Assembly: GCA_964561475.1 (NCBI GenBank)
Contig: CAZLPU010000014.1
Span: 1 to 64,000, forward strand
Source of the DNA: CAYUYV01 sp964561475
GTDB taxonomy: Bacteria; Pseudomonadota; Alphaproteobacteria; JAJFIK01
Direction: 5' to 3'
Length of the DNA: 64,000 bases
In this document: positions 46,401-55,300 of the stretch, piece by piece
Numbering within the stretch: the first letter of the stretch is position 1
How the letters are laid out: every line of letters begins with the position of its first letter
The notes under the pieces: model-generated
Seen by the model: only the letters and a program-made list of their open reading frames with translations
Databases searched by the model: none
What the model was told of the DNA's origin: nothing
Made by a program: the position numbers and the translations under genes

Positions 46401-46854
46401 CACGGAGGTCCGGGCCGAGAACGTCACCCCCTATGCCCTCTTTGGGGACATTGACGGCAATTTCCGCAAGGGCGAGGCATTCATCGGCGTCAACACATCC
46501 GTAGACGTTGAATACCACGACGGCTCCAATGGTCAGGGCACGCTTCTGGGCGCTGACAGCCTTGACCTGACCAGTGCGACGGGAACCGTTGAGGCAACCG
46601 ACGCGGAAGAAATCTTCCTGGTCAATACGGACAATCTCGGTCTGACGGAGATCACCGGATTTGGCAGCGATGACCGGATCCAGGTGGTTGACGGGCAGGA
46701 CATCCTGTCCGCAGGCGAGGTGGCTGCCCTGGCGGAAACGGGTGCATCCGGCACAATCCTTGATTTCGGCGACGGCCAGACCCTTTCCCTCGATGGGTTC
46801 ACCGGCTTTGACGAGGAAAACGTCTTCACGCCCACAGCTGAATTCACGTTCTGA
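43411..46854 (+). CDS. RTX-repeat protein with carbohydrate-binding-like and nucleoside-hydrolase-like modules
   Basis: 1147-aa secreted multidomain protein. Residues 1-195: beta-sandwich resembling a carbohydrate-binding module, with an aromatic-rich YPGIDGDSAWLWAGNNRYNQ stretch. About 204-237: PEPQ/PEPQAE repeat linker. About 240-490: module resembling the nucleoside-hydrolase fold (VFHFDGDIHDRDDIAALPMA Asp cluster; VLSIEGGPMEAVYRAV; SNLTLLSHSGWNENH). About 519-635 and 943-1050: two copies of a beta domain with TDEVL and YALFGD signatures. About 673-840: RTX GGxGxDxL calcium-binding nonapeptides. The C-terminus ends in hydrophobic/aromatic residues (EFTF). No Sec signal, so type I secretion is likely. 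ATG 43411 follows GAGGA. Enzyme activity is inference. Confidence 0.85.
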   Translation: MNGVTYQTNSDGLFVIDMEDFAGAGDWQAVTKYPGIDGDSAWLWAGNNRYNQRQISEDTTFSIRVYVDDPGTYHVALTSGRTDDLGNEVRSDLSNDVWFGVETDSGETVVPVSKLFGGGNFKNKPWDTVDGVSSNYDYHSQTGQRPSATVDFDEPGYYIIEISPRSEGFILDQLQMGKTKNAIGKDGLEKSPALTGTFPQPVPEPQPEPEPQPEPEPQAEPEPQAEPEPQAEPEPASSGDFAGSLAGQHDQIVFHFDGDIHDRDDIAALPMAAALIKAAGLEDNTTFFYNNNVTKGSNGGQRDDMRESAALAEALGIQTYDYEADETGATDALVEIFNSGDKVLSIEGGPMEAVYRAVEKANPGSLSNLTLLSHSGWNENHGGDRGYRTWSDLKSDFPQIDFIDIRDQNNGNNNDRGFNNFGWSWLDDASNPVLQEVRRLMENAGNTKKNDPSDAGMLLYALTGNDSGTPGDAQDFFNTYPLPNALPSGYGSGEGGSGGSGSDTGGSGSGSSDPAGPEDLTILLVDAETDEVLGDIGAGGTIGADIIGDTDPANLTIAVLSDKPVGSVRFNLNGFTKTENVSPYALFGDSDADYDTGGGNSLETDVAYTLAIQVFENGNGNGLLFTKTLDFALTDDAPVLGDEPPADDTLPAEDSDDTDDTDVGGQDAPVQFVGTFEDDTAEGGALNDTFLGKSGDDELTGLGGDDTITGDYAVHFDNGGSDTLRGGDGNDSIVGGGAGDSLIGGADDDTLEGDLSTYFGASEFGDDTIEAGSGNDRAGGGGGNDLIDGGDGNDFLTGGLLPADRQFFHVANGDDTLLGGEGNDTLVGGNGNDLLDGGTGTDTAIFLGYLMKDLDGDGQEDNLNYVFELNSDGDLVIGSDFFGYNTIRNVETFTFRDQTITLAEALDFASPGADLPGIAPLSGPTAAPVGTFEQAPGTIDGFADYALVDTDTDEVLFTLAPDVRMVVDSAAIAGLPLSIASVTDEDGVGSAVFSLNGTEVRAENVTPYALFGDIDGNFRKGEAFIGVNTSVDVEYHDGSNGQGTLLGADSLDLTSATGTVEATDAEEIFLVNTDNLGLTEITGFGSDDRIQVVDGQDILSAGEVAALAETGASGTILDFGDGQTLSLDGFTGFDEENVFTPTAEFTF
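44022..44120 (+). repeat. Tandem PEPQ-encoding repeat (linker)
   Basis: Near-identical 18-bp units coding PEPQPE or PEPQAE run through this stretch inside the RTX gene. They form a rigid acidic Pro-rich linker between the carbohydrate-binding-like and hydrolase-like modules, and copy number could vary between strains. Confidence 0.8.
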
Positions 46855-47347
46855 CCGGCGGACCCATAGGTCGCGAAACACGCTCCAATGGCGGGACCGG
46901 TCAGTCGGTGCCGCCATTATCTTTTGTGTGCTGATCTTGTCTTCGAGAATCCTGGTGATCGTTCAGCCTTGCCAAGGCTTGGATAAGGTTTCCCAACTTC
47001 CAAAAGGGGCCGGGTTTTCGCCAAATCCCGAAAGCGGCCAAGCTGCACTCCCTACCCGAAGCTTTATCGCGCCGATGGATTGATGGCGGGTGCACTTCGT
47101 GTCATGTCACGTCTGCCCGGGATGCAACCGGTTATTGCACCTGGAAACAAGAAGCTTGCTTCCCTGAGAAAGCGAGGCCGCTAAACCACGAGAGTCCGGC
47201 TCCCGATCGTTCCGTGGTGCTCCTGATGTCTCGTGGCGCTCCTGTGCCGCTCGGTCCGGCGCGGTTGCCTTCCCAAGGGGAGGTGGCGTGAGCAAGGGCA
47301 AGGCGGGCGTTGACATCCACTGTGCTTCTGACCTTGGGAGATGACCA
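46855..47347. other. Intergenic region, 493 bp
   Basis: After the RTX gene and its terminator (46887-46925) no gene is recognised up to the small ORF at 47348. The frames seen here are low-complexity. Confidence 0.4.
46887..46925 (+). terminator. Probable intrinsic terminator of the RTX gene
   Basis: AATGGCGG (46887-46894) pairs with CCGCCATT (46911-46918) and is followed by ATCTTTT. The 16-nt loop contains a small GACCGGTC palindrome that can extend the fold. It is 33 bp past the RTX gene stop. Confidence 0.6.
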
Positions 47348-47629
47348 ATGCTTTCTCAGTCCACCCACACACTGACCGACCAGATGCCCTGCCGCTTCCT
47401 GCCCACGGTGACCATCACCGCCTCGGTGTTCGACATTCTGATCGCGAACAAGTTGATGACCGAGACCCAGGCCGCCGCCATCCTGACCGATATCTCGGCC
47501 AATGCTCCGAACACGCCTGATTTCGATGACCTGAAGATGGTGACCGATATCACCGCCCGGATGATGCGCGATCCCTCCCGGACCGCGATCCGCCACCGGA
47601 TCAAACGCATTCTCTCCGAGACCCGGTAG
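47348..47629 (+). CDS. Small helical protein of unknown function (93 aa)
   Basis: ATG at 47348 follows GGGAGATGA. Third codon positions are strongly G/C, which supports coding over the antisense frames. The protein begins MLSQSTHTLTDQMPCRF and looks mostly helical, with a basic C-terminus (RHRIKRILSETR). It is soluble and has no recognised family. It stands alone between the RTX gene and the mechanosensitive channel gene. Confidence 0.65.
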   Translation: MLSQSTHTLTDQMPCRFLPTVTITASVFDILIANKLMTETQAAAILTDISANAPNTPDFDDLKMVTDITARMMRDPSRTAIRHRIKRILSETR

Positions 47630-48308
47630 AGCCCAATCAGCAAGACGCTCCCCGGCGCTCCTGCGGAATGAGGTCTGTTCGAGTGGCGCCTGCAACCCAA
47701 GCCTGTGGGGAGGACAGCGAGCGTCAGGTCGATGCCGAAGTCGGGCCACCCACCCGGGCCACCCACCCGGGCCATGAAAGCGGGCCGTGAACCTGGGTCA
47801 TGAACCAGGGCGCCCTCACGTTGCAATCGGTCAGGGCCGTGCCTCCCTGACCGGTCTCCCCTCCCTCCCTGTGCAAAATTCAGCAGGCTTGACCGTGCCG
47901 GACGCGCAAGATGGTTGACCGCCGAGGCCGGTTCGCCGCCAATACGCCCCGTCGAGTTCCGCACGCGTCTTCCCGTCATGGGCTGAAAGGCCCGTGGCCG
48001 TTCCCGCTATCTCCCTGTGTCGCGTCTCCTGGTCCAATCCCGTAAATGCTCCCATGGAATGGAGCCTTTGAGGGGGGGCGACGCCGGGGAGCCACCGGCA
48101 GAGGCGGCAGCGTCCACGAGCCCGTCCCACCGCCGGGTTGCCGCGTGTCCAGGATCTTGTTCCCCTGCGGACTGCCCTTGCCCGGATCCATGACCTGGAT
48201 CCAGAGTAAGGCCCCCTGTCCAGCGCCGGGAAATCGCCATCACATGGCCCCTTCGGGCTGCACTCTCCGGACAGAGGCCGGTTTCACTGGCGAGGGAGAG
48301 ACATCGCA
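47630..48308. other. Intergenic region, 679 bp
   Basis: Before the mechanosensitive channel gene. It holds two tandem copies of GGGCCACCCACCC at 47743-47768. Long frames on the minus strand here are Pro/Arg/Gly-rich and not credible genes. Confidence 0.4.
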
Positions 48309-50903
48309 ATGGAGGCAAGGGTGCGTCTTCAGATTTTCCGGGCTGTGCTCGCGGGTTTCGGTATGCTTCTCATCGCCGCCGCCGCCATGGCCCAGCTTGA
48401 GGTCAAGGGAACACTGGATCAGGTGGACCGGGACATCGAAGCTCTGTCCAACGATCTTCGCACTGTCGAAGATAGTCTCTTGAACGCCGATCCCGACGGG
48501 GTGGACCTGGAAGAGGTGCGCACGGAGCTTGCGGGTTTTGAAAGGCGGGCAGGGGAAATCTTCGCCATGCTTTCTCCCGTCCGGGATCAGGTGGTGAGCG
48601 CCCTGGCAACCCTCGGTCCCCTCGAAGAAGGTGTCGAGGAACCCGAAGAGATCGCCAGTGAACGGACCCGTCTGACGGCCCAGCAAACCCGGGTCGACGG
48701 GCTGGTGCGCCGCCTGGAGGTCGCCGGCAACAGGATCCTGGCCCTGAGAACCCGCCTCGCGGAAATCTCCCGGGACCGGTTTCTGGTCAATGTCTTCCAG
48801 CGCGGGCCTTCGCCCTTGAGCCTGACTGTCTGGCAGGAGGTGCTATCCAACCTGGAGCGGGGCAGGGGCGCTGCCATGGAGCACCTGGCCGACTGGTATG
48901 AGGGGCTTCAGGGCCCTGGGCACATGGCCATTGTGCTGGGCAGTCTTGCCGTCGGCATCTTGATCCTCTTGGTCCTCGCCTTTCCCGTCCGCCGTAAGGT
49001 CAGCATTCATATCGGCCTGCACACCATGGGGGATGCACCCGGATCCGGCAGGCTGTGTGGCATTGCCTTTATCCGCCTTGCAAACCGGATGGTCTGGGTT
49101 GTGCTGGGTTTCGCCATCTTCGCCGGGATTGCTGCATTCCACGGGGTGCCCGGGGACACTGCCCGGCCTCTGGTCATGGCCCTGGCGATCGGCCTGTTTG
49201 CCGTTTACATCGGGGACGGGCTTGCCAAGACCATTTTTGCCCCCGGTGAACCGGAATTGCGCCCCCTGAAGGTGACGGACCGCCAGGCCCAGGTCCTCTC
49301 CCTTAGCGTCACCGGCATGACTTCGATCTTCGCGATTGATGTCCTCACCCAGAGTATCGGCGATTATCTCGATGCGGGGCTGAGCTTTGCGGTGGCGGAA
49401 GGATTCATCATCTCCGTCGGTGCCGCAATCGTGCTTCTGCCCCTGGCCTATCCGCCCCTCTGGCTCAGCCCCCCGGCAACTCGCGATCCCGGCGACCAAC
49501 CGGACGCTCCCGGCGGACCGGAGGCTGCTGCCGAGTCTGACCCTCAGGATGAAACCGAAGAGCAAAAAGCCGGCATCCGGACCATCCTGTTCATTCCCAT
49601 GATGGCCATACTGGCGCTCGTGCCCCTGGCCTGCGCTCTGGCGGGGTATGCGTCCCTGTCCCGGTTCCTGATCGAAAAGGCGGTTTATATCGGTGGGCTG
49701 CTGGGTGTCCTCTACCTGCTGCGGGGTTTCCTGAAGACCATCATTCTGAACTGGGTCCATCGCCTCCAGCCCAGCCGGACCGCCTCACCCGAACCCGAGG
49801 AGGAACCTGTCCAGGAATCGTTTCTGGATTTCTGGGTCGGCCTGACCCTGGACTCCACATTGCTTGTCCTGGCCCTGCCGCTGGCTCTGCTGATCATGGG
49901 CATGGTCTGGGCGGATATCTGGACCCTGGCGCTCCTGGCACTCCAGGGAGTCAAGATCGGGCCGGTCACCCTGTCCCCCGCCGCTCTTTTCCTGGGCGTT
50001 CTGCTTTTTGTCGGCGGTCTGCTCTTCACCAGGCTCATCCAGCGCATTCTGGCCACCCGGCTGCTGCCGAAAACCAATCTGAATTCCGGGGCGCGGGACT
50101 CCTTGCGCACTTTGGTTGGCTATTCCGGTTTTGCCATCACGTTCATGGCGGCCATCGGTTTTATCGGCGTGGATCTGTCGAACATTGCCCTCATCGCCGG
50201 TGCTCTTTCCGTGGGGATCGGGTTCGGCCTTCAGGGCATTGTGAACAATTTCGTTTCCGGGCTGATTTTGCTGTTCGAGCGGCCTTTCAAGGTTGGGGAC
50301 TGGATCGTCACCACCTCAGGGGAAGGGATCGTCCGGCGCATCAGCGTGCGCTCCACGGAAATCGAGAGCTTCACCCGCCAGTCCATCATCATTCCCAATG
50401 CGGAAATGATCTCTTCGGCGGTCTCCAACTGGACCCACCGGGACAAGATTGCCCGGGTGACCATTGCCGTGGGCGTGGCCTATGGCTCCCCGGTCCGGGA
50501 AGTGGAACGGATCCTGCTCGAATGTGCCCAGGAAGAGCCCCGGCTGACCCGCCGCCCTGCCGCCTATGTCTATTTCGCGGGCTTCGGCGACAGCAGCCTC
50601 GATCTGGAACTGCGGGCCTTCGTGCGCAACAATGACGAGGTGCTCGGTATCCAGACGGGATTGCGCTTCGCGGTGGTGGAGAAGTTTGAGAAAGCGGGCA
50701 TCACCATCCCCTTCCCCCAGCGGGACGTTCACATCATCACCTCCCCTGGGAAGGACGACATCACCGCTCCGGCGTCGGACGATGGGTCTCGCGGCACGAA
50801 ACCGGGCGGTACGAAACCGGGTGGGGGCACAAAATCCCTGGCCCGTCCTGTGGTCCACCGTCTGCGCCGGATGAAGGCGACACCGATGCCCCGGCCTCTG
50901 TGA
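48309..50903 (+). CDS. MscS-family mechanosensitive channel with DUF3772 periplasmic domain
   Basis: 864-aa membrane protein. A Sec signal peptide (residues 1-28, AMA site) leads to a coiled-coil periplasmic region with a DUF3772-like segment (about 30-190), then about ten transmembrane helices (from residue 215) and a C-terminal MscS channel module. The pore-lining and beta-domain motif GFGLQGIVNNFVSGLILLF is near residue 640, followed by ERPFKVGDWI and IIIPNAEMISS. A Gly/Lys/Thr-rich tail (about 820-845) is low-complexity. The family relieves osmotic downshock. ATG 48309 follows GGGAGAGA. Confidence 0.93.
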   Translation: MEARVRLQIFRAVLAGFGMLLIAAAAMAQLEVKGTLDQVDRDIEALSNDLRTVEDSLLNADPDGVDLEEVRTELAGFERRAGEIFAMLSPVRDQVVSALATLGPLEEGVEEPEEIASERTRLTAQQTRVDGLVRRLEVAGNRILALRTRLAEISRDRFLVNVFQRGPSPLSLTVWQEVLSNLERGRGAAMEHLADWYEGLQGPGHMAIVLGSLAVGILILLVLAFPVRRKVSIHIGLHTMGDAPGSGRLCGIAFIRLANRMVWVVLGFAIFAGIAAFHGVPGDTARPLVMALAIGLFAVYIGDGLAKTIFAPGEPELRPLKVTDRQAQVLSLSVTGMTSIFAIDVLTQSIGDYLDAGLSFAVAEGFIISVGAAIVLLPLAYPPLWLSPPATRDPGDQPDAPGGPEAAAESDPQDETEEQKAGIRTILFIPMMAILALVPLACALAGYASLSRFLIEKAVYIGGLLGVLYLLRGFLKTIILNWVHRLQPSRTASPEPEEEPVQESFLDFWVGLTLDSTLLVLALPLALLIMGMVWADIWTLALLALQGVKIGPVTLSPAALFLGVLLFVGGLLFTRLIQRILATRLLPKTNLNSGARDSLRTLVGYSGFAITFMAAIGFIGVDLSNIALIAGALSVGIGFGLQGIVNNFVSGLILLFERPFKVGDWIVTTSGEGIVRRISVRSTEIESFTRQSIIIPNAEMISSAVSNWTHRDKIARVTIAVGVAYGSPVREVERILLECAQEEPRLTRRPAAYVYFAGFGDSSLDLELRAFVRNNDEVLGIQTGLRFAVVEKFEKAGITIPFPQRDVHIITSPGKDDITAPASDDGSRGTKPGGTKPGGGTKSLARPVVHRLRRMKATPMPRPL

Positions 50904-51004
50904 CGGTCCGGCGGTTCCGTCTGCGGTGCGGGCGGCCGTCATGTTTGGAGACTCTCCGGGGCAGGAAGATCAGTGGGGGCATGGTCTGGACCAAGAAGGG
51001 GACT

Positions 51005-51032
51005 GCCGGCCGGAGGCGCTCCTCCGGCCGGC
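51005..51032. terminator. Perfect 12-bp GC hairpin after the channel gene
   Basis: GCCGGCCGGAGG (51005-51016), loop CGCT, CCTCCGGCCGGC (51021-51032). It is very stable and lies between convergent genes about 100 bp after the channel stop. There is no T-run, so termination would be Rho-aided or by pausing. Confidence 0.5.
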
Positions 51033-51044
51033 GATCCGGTTCAG

Positions 51045-51108
51045 ATCCTATCCCACTCAGCTCCTATCCCACTCAGCTCCTATCCCACCCAGATCTTATC
51101 CCACATTG
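51045..51108. repeat. 16-bp tandem repeat, four units
   Basis: Units ATCCTATCCCACTCAG (51045), CTCCTATCCCACTCAG (51061), CTCCTATCCCACCCAG (51077) and a diverged ATCTTATCCCACATTG (51093) run head to tail. The last unit overlaps the end of the SDR gene and supplies its stop codon, so the repeat seems to have expanded outward from the gene's 3' end. Confidence 0.75.
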
Positions 51109-52148
51109 TGCACGGCCTTCACCCAGGGGCCCAGTTGGGAGTTGCCGAGCATGCTGACCTGGGTCTTGGCGCTCACCGCATTGATGCCCTCCTGGGGCCG
51201 GGCAATCGGATGCACCGCGCGGCGCAGGGGACGCTCGCCGGCGGGCATGGCCATGATTTCGGCGATGGCCCGGGGCACATCCATCGGGTCGGTGGTTTGC
51301 CCGCTGCCGTCGCGCCGGCCTATTCCGGCGGTCAGTTCCGGATAGGCCGCCATGAGTGCCTGATCCGTCCGCTCCCGGAGGGCCTGACCATTCTTGTTGC
51401 TGTTGCGCCAGATGTTGGTGGGAAAACCGCCGGGCTGAATGATCGTGACATCGATCCCATGGGGCACGAGCTCATAGGCCATCTGCTCGCTCATGGCCTC
51501 CAGGGCGAACTTCGTGGCCGAATACTGCCCGAAGCCCGGAATGATCACTCGGCCCAACTGGGATGAGATCTGGAAGATCTGCCCCTTCTTTGCCGCCCGC
51601 ATGGCCGGGAGCACGGCGCTCGCCATCCGGTGGCAGCCCATGACATTGGTCTCGAAGGTGAGGTTGGTGGCGGCCATGTCCTGGACCTCGATCGGTCCCG
51701 GCACGGAAATGCCCGCATTGTTGATGAGGACATCCAGGGGGCCGCCGGTGGCCTCCAGGGCCGCGTTGACCCCTAACGTGACCTGTTCGTCCGAGAGCAC
51801 ATCGATCTCGATCACGTCGATGGCCAGTTTCTCACTGGCAGCCAGATCCCGCAATTCCTCCGCTTCCGGACGGGGCATGTTGCGCATGGTGGCAAAGACC
51901 CGCGCGCCGAGCCGGGCGTAATACTCCGCACCGAGCCGTCCGAAACCCGACGAGGTGCCCGTGATCAGGATGGACAGCCCGGACAGATCCGGCGCCTCGG
52001 CCGCCTCCGCCTTCGATGCATCCGCCGCAGCTTCCTCCGACGCGGACGCCGCCTGGGCTGCCGCCGATGCCGCCGCGAGGGTTGCCGCTCCGGCCATCAG
52101 GTCCCGCCGGGACAAAACCGCCTGTTTTTTCACTGTTTCTTCGGTCAT
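51096..52148 (-). CDS. Short-chain dehydrogenase with twin-arginine (Tat) signal
   Basis: 350-aa SDR. The N-terminus carries a Tat-like signal, SRRDLMAGAATLAAASAAA (about residues 13-31), and an Ala/Glu-rich spacer before the SDR core (LITGTSSGFG, NNAG, catalytic YSATK). An SDR with a Tat signal would be exported folded with its nucleotide cofactor bound, which is unusual because NAD(P) is scarce in the periplasm; alternatively the signal may act as a membrane tether. ATG 52148 follows GGGAGG. The substrate is unknown. Confidence 0.87.
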   Translation of the reverse strand: MTEETVKKQAVLSRRDLMAGAATLAAASAAAQAASASEEAAADASKAEAAEAPDLSGLSILITGTSSGFGRLGAEYYARLGARVFATMRNMPRPEAEELRDLAASEKLAIDVIEIDVLSDEQVTLGVNAALEATGGPLDVLINNAGISVPGPIEVQDMAATNLTFETNVMGCHRMASAVLPAMRAAKKGQIFQISSQLGRVIIPGFGQYSATKFALEAMSEQMAYELVPHGIDVTIIQPGGFPTNIWRNSNKNGQALRERTDQALMAAYPELTAGIGRRDGSGQTTDPMDVPRAIAEIMAMPAGERPLRRAVHPIARPQEGINAVSAKTQVSMLGNSQLGPWVKAVHNVG

Positions 52149-52359
52149 GTGAAACCTCCCTGTCATCCAAGCCGAACACCGCTGCCCGGCTTTCCACAGG
52201 CCAGTATACACACGCCCGAGCCCCTGCGACCCGCTACGCCAAGAACCATGGACGAACCGGAATCACCGCCGGATTTCCGGTCCCGTTCTACTGGTCCCGT
52301 TTTCCCAGCCCCGTTTTCCCAGCCTGGCGCAATGCTGAAGGGACGACCTCACGCCCGGC

Positions 52360-55300
52360 CTACCACGCAAACCCGTCATCGCTCTCCGGGGTGTTCACAA
52401 TGTCCGCGTCTTCGCTGAGAGGTTCTGGGACCGGATTGTCCTCCCCGCCCATTTCCCCTTTCAACGGCGCCTGTGACACCAGATTTTCCGGATCATTGCC
52501 GGGATCATTGGATGCATCGGCGAAGTCAAAGGCATCTTGCTCAATGTCCGAACCATCATCCGGAGCATCCAGCAGCGTTGCCCCATTGACCTCAGTCGTC
52601 TGACTTTGGGCAGGCGGTTGAAGCGCCAACCCGTTGAGTCCGGACTGGTAGACATCCGCTGCGGTTTGCGCATCGGGTTTGGACTGGAAGATGGCGAATT
52701 CGTCGATGCGGCCCTGGAACTGCTGGGTCACGGGCTGGGAGGTGAGATTGCCCGAGGACCGCAGGGAGGCGCCGAGCACCCAGGGTTCCTGATTGCCGAT
52801 GCCGCCGGAACTGTCTCCAAGCCCGCCCTCATAGGCACTGGCCGCCACTTCAACCCCGTCGAGATAGAGGGTCAGGCCGCCGGTGCCGAAGCCCACCATC
52901 ACATGGGTCCAGTCACTGGCCTGGACCGCGTTCGGAACGGAAAGAATTTGATCCTGGGACGCATTGACGTTCTGGAGCCGCAGCCAGAGGGTGCCGCCGC
53001 TGAGCACCCGCAGATCCACATGACCGCCGGTGCCGTTGAAGCTGGCATCCTTGGACACCACACCCATGTCTGTCGCGGTGGTGTCCGCGTTGAACCAGAC
53101 CGAGAACCCGCCGTCATTGAGCAGGAAAGCGGGATCGTGGGGGATCTCCACATAGCCCTGGCCATCGAAATCAAGCCCCTGGCCCACAATACCTTGATCC
53201 GTAAAGGCTGCATTGTTGACCAGGGTGCCGTTGAAGCCGGAAATCTCGTCCTGGAGCACCGGCGCAATATCATCCGTCCCCGGCCAGTAGCTCAGAAGAT
53301 CGAAGGACGGGCCGTCACTCTCCCCCCGGATGGTCAGGGTCACCGTGGCGCCATTGCTTTCGGAAGCCTGGCCCAGACCGGCACTGGCGAGGGTATAGGA
53401 GAAACTGTCCGTGCCGGTCTCGCCGGTCTCCAGCCCATCGAACTGTCCGTTCGGATCATAGCTGAAGGTGCCGTCTTCATTGAGGGTCAAGAGGGCGCCG
53501 GAGGCCAGGGTGATCTGTTCCCCCACATCCGCCGCCGCACCATTGACGGTGAGGACCACGAAGGCGCTGTCCGGATCCGTGTCCGCGCCGGATCCGTTGT
53601 CAGTAAAAACCGATTCGGACACCGTCGCGCTTTCCAGCAGGCTGAACCCGTCATCAAAGGCGGCAGGGGCGTCCTCAACACCCGCGATTGTCACGGTTAC
53701 GGTCGCGTCGGCGGTTGCCCCCAGCGGGTCAGCCACCGTGTAGTCAACGGTCTCGACCGCATTGTCCCCGGTTCTGAGGCTTTCGAACCGGCCATTGGGA
53801 TCGAAGCTGAACGAGCCGTCGTCATTCAGGGTAAAGAGCGCCCCGGAGGCCAGGGTGATCTGCTCACCGACTGTCGCGGCAGAGCCATCGACCCGGGTCA
53901 CAGTCAGGGCACCCCCCTCCGGGTCACTATCCGGTGTGTCCGGATTGGCGGCGAACACGGAACCGGCGGCGGCCGTGTCCTCGTCCGCCCCAATGGCATC
54001 ATCAATCGCTACAGGTGCTTCATTCAGGCCGGTCACGTCAATGGTCACGGTTGCGGCTTCAACGGCATCCTGGAGGGTGTAGGTGAAGCTATCGGCAATG
54101 ATCTGTTCCGGCTCCGGCGTAATGGCGCCATTCGGCGTGTAGGTGAAGGTCCCGTCCGCGGCGACGGTCAAAAGGGCCCCCGACGGCAGAACGATCTCCT
54201 GACCCACATTGGCGGTGGCCCCATTGACCGCGGCGATGGCCAGCGGATCATCCGGATCCGTATCCGGCCCATTGCCGTTATCGGTGAAAAGGGAGCCTGC
54301 GATCGTTCCATCGGCGGCCACGTTGAACCGGTCATCCGCTGCTTCGGGCAGATCCTCCAGTCCGGTCACGGTGAGGCTCACAGTGCCGTTGCCCTGGTCT
54401 CCCAGGGCGTCTTCCAGGGTGTAGCTGATGGTGACTGAGGCGCTTTCATCAGTGTCCAGGCTCTGGAAGTCTTGACCGGGATCGAAACGGATCTGCCCGG
54501 CATCGATGAAGGCCTGACCGAGGCCGCCGCTCACCTCAACGGACGAAAGCACGAAGCTGGCGGGTATATCGTCCAGGTCCGGATCGCTATCATTGGCCAG
54601 GACCTCGATGGCGATGGCCGTATCCTCATCCGTCGTAGCCAAATCGTCCTCAGCCGCTGGAGCGTCATTGAGCCCGTTGACTGTGAAGACGGCTGTACCC
54701 TGATCGGTCTGCCCTTCGTCATCGGAAACGGTGTAGGTCACCGTGACCGTGGCCACGTCCCCTTCGTCCAATTCGTCAAAATCCGTCCCTGGATCCAGAA
54801 TGATGCTATTGCCGTCGATCTCCAGGGTTCCCGTTGTCAGCGCGCCGGCCAGAATACCGGTGACCGAGGGCGTGGCGATTGCGGTCAGGGACAGATTGGT
54901 CACCGGGTCATCCGCATCGGTATCATTGGCAATGACGTCAAGGGAGATGGTTGTGTTCTCACCGGCGGTCACGGCATCATCAACGGCGACCGGCGGTTGG
55001 GGGGCGGGCGGCGTTCCGATCGCCAACCCGTTGAGTCCGGACTGGTAGACATCCGCTGCGGTTTGCGCATCGGGTTTGGACTGGAAGATGGCGAATTCGT
55101 CGATGCGGCCCTGGAACTGCTGGGTCACGGGCTGGGAGGTGAGATTGCCCGAGGACCGCAGGGAGGCGCCGAGCACCCAGGGTTCCTGATTGCCGATGCC
55201 GCCGGAACTGTCTCCAAGCCCGCCCTCATAGGCACTGGCCGCCACTTCAACCCCGTCGAGATAGAGGGTCAGGCCGCCGGTGCCGAAGCCCACCATCACA

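Noticed and set aside
51005..51108. Possible CRISPR-like array from the 16-bp repeats
   Set aside because: The units are contiguous with no spacers, and no cas genes are present.
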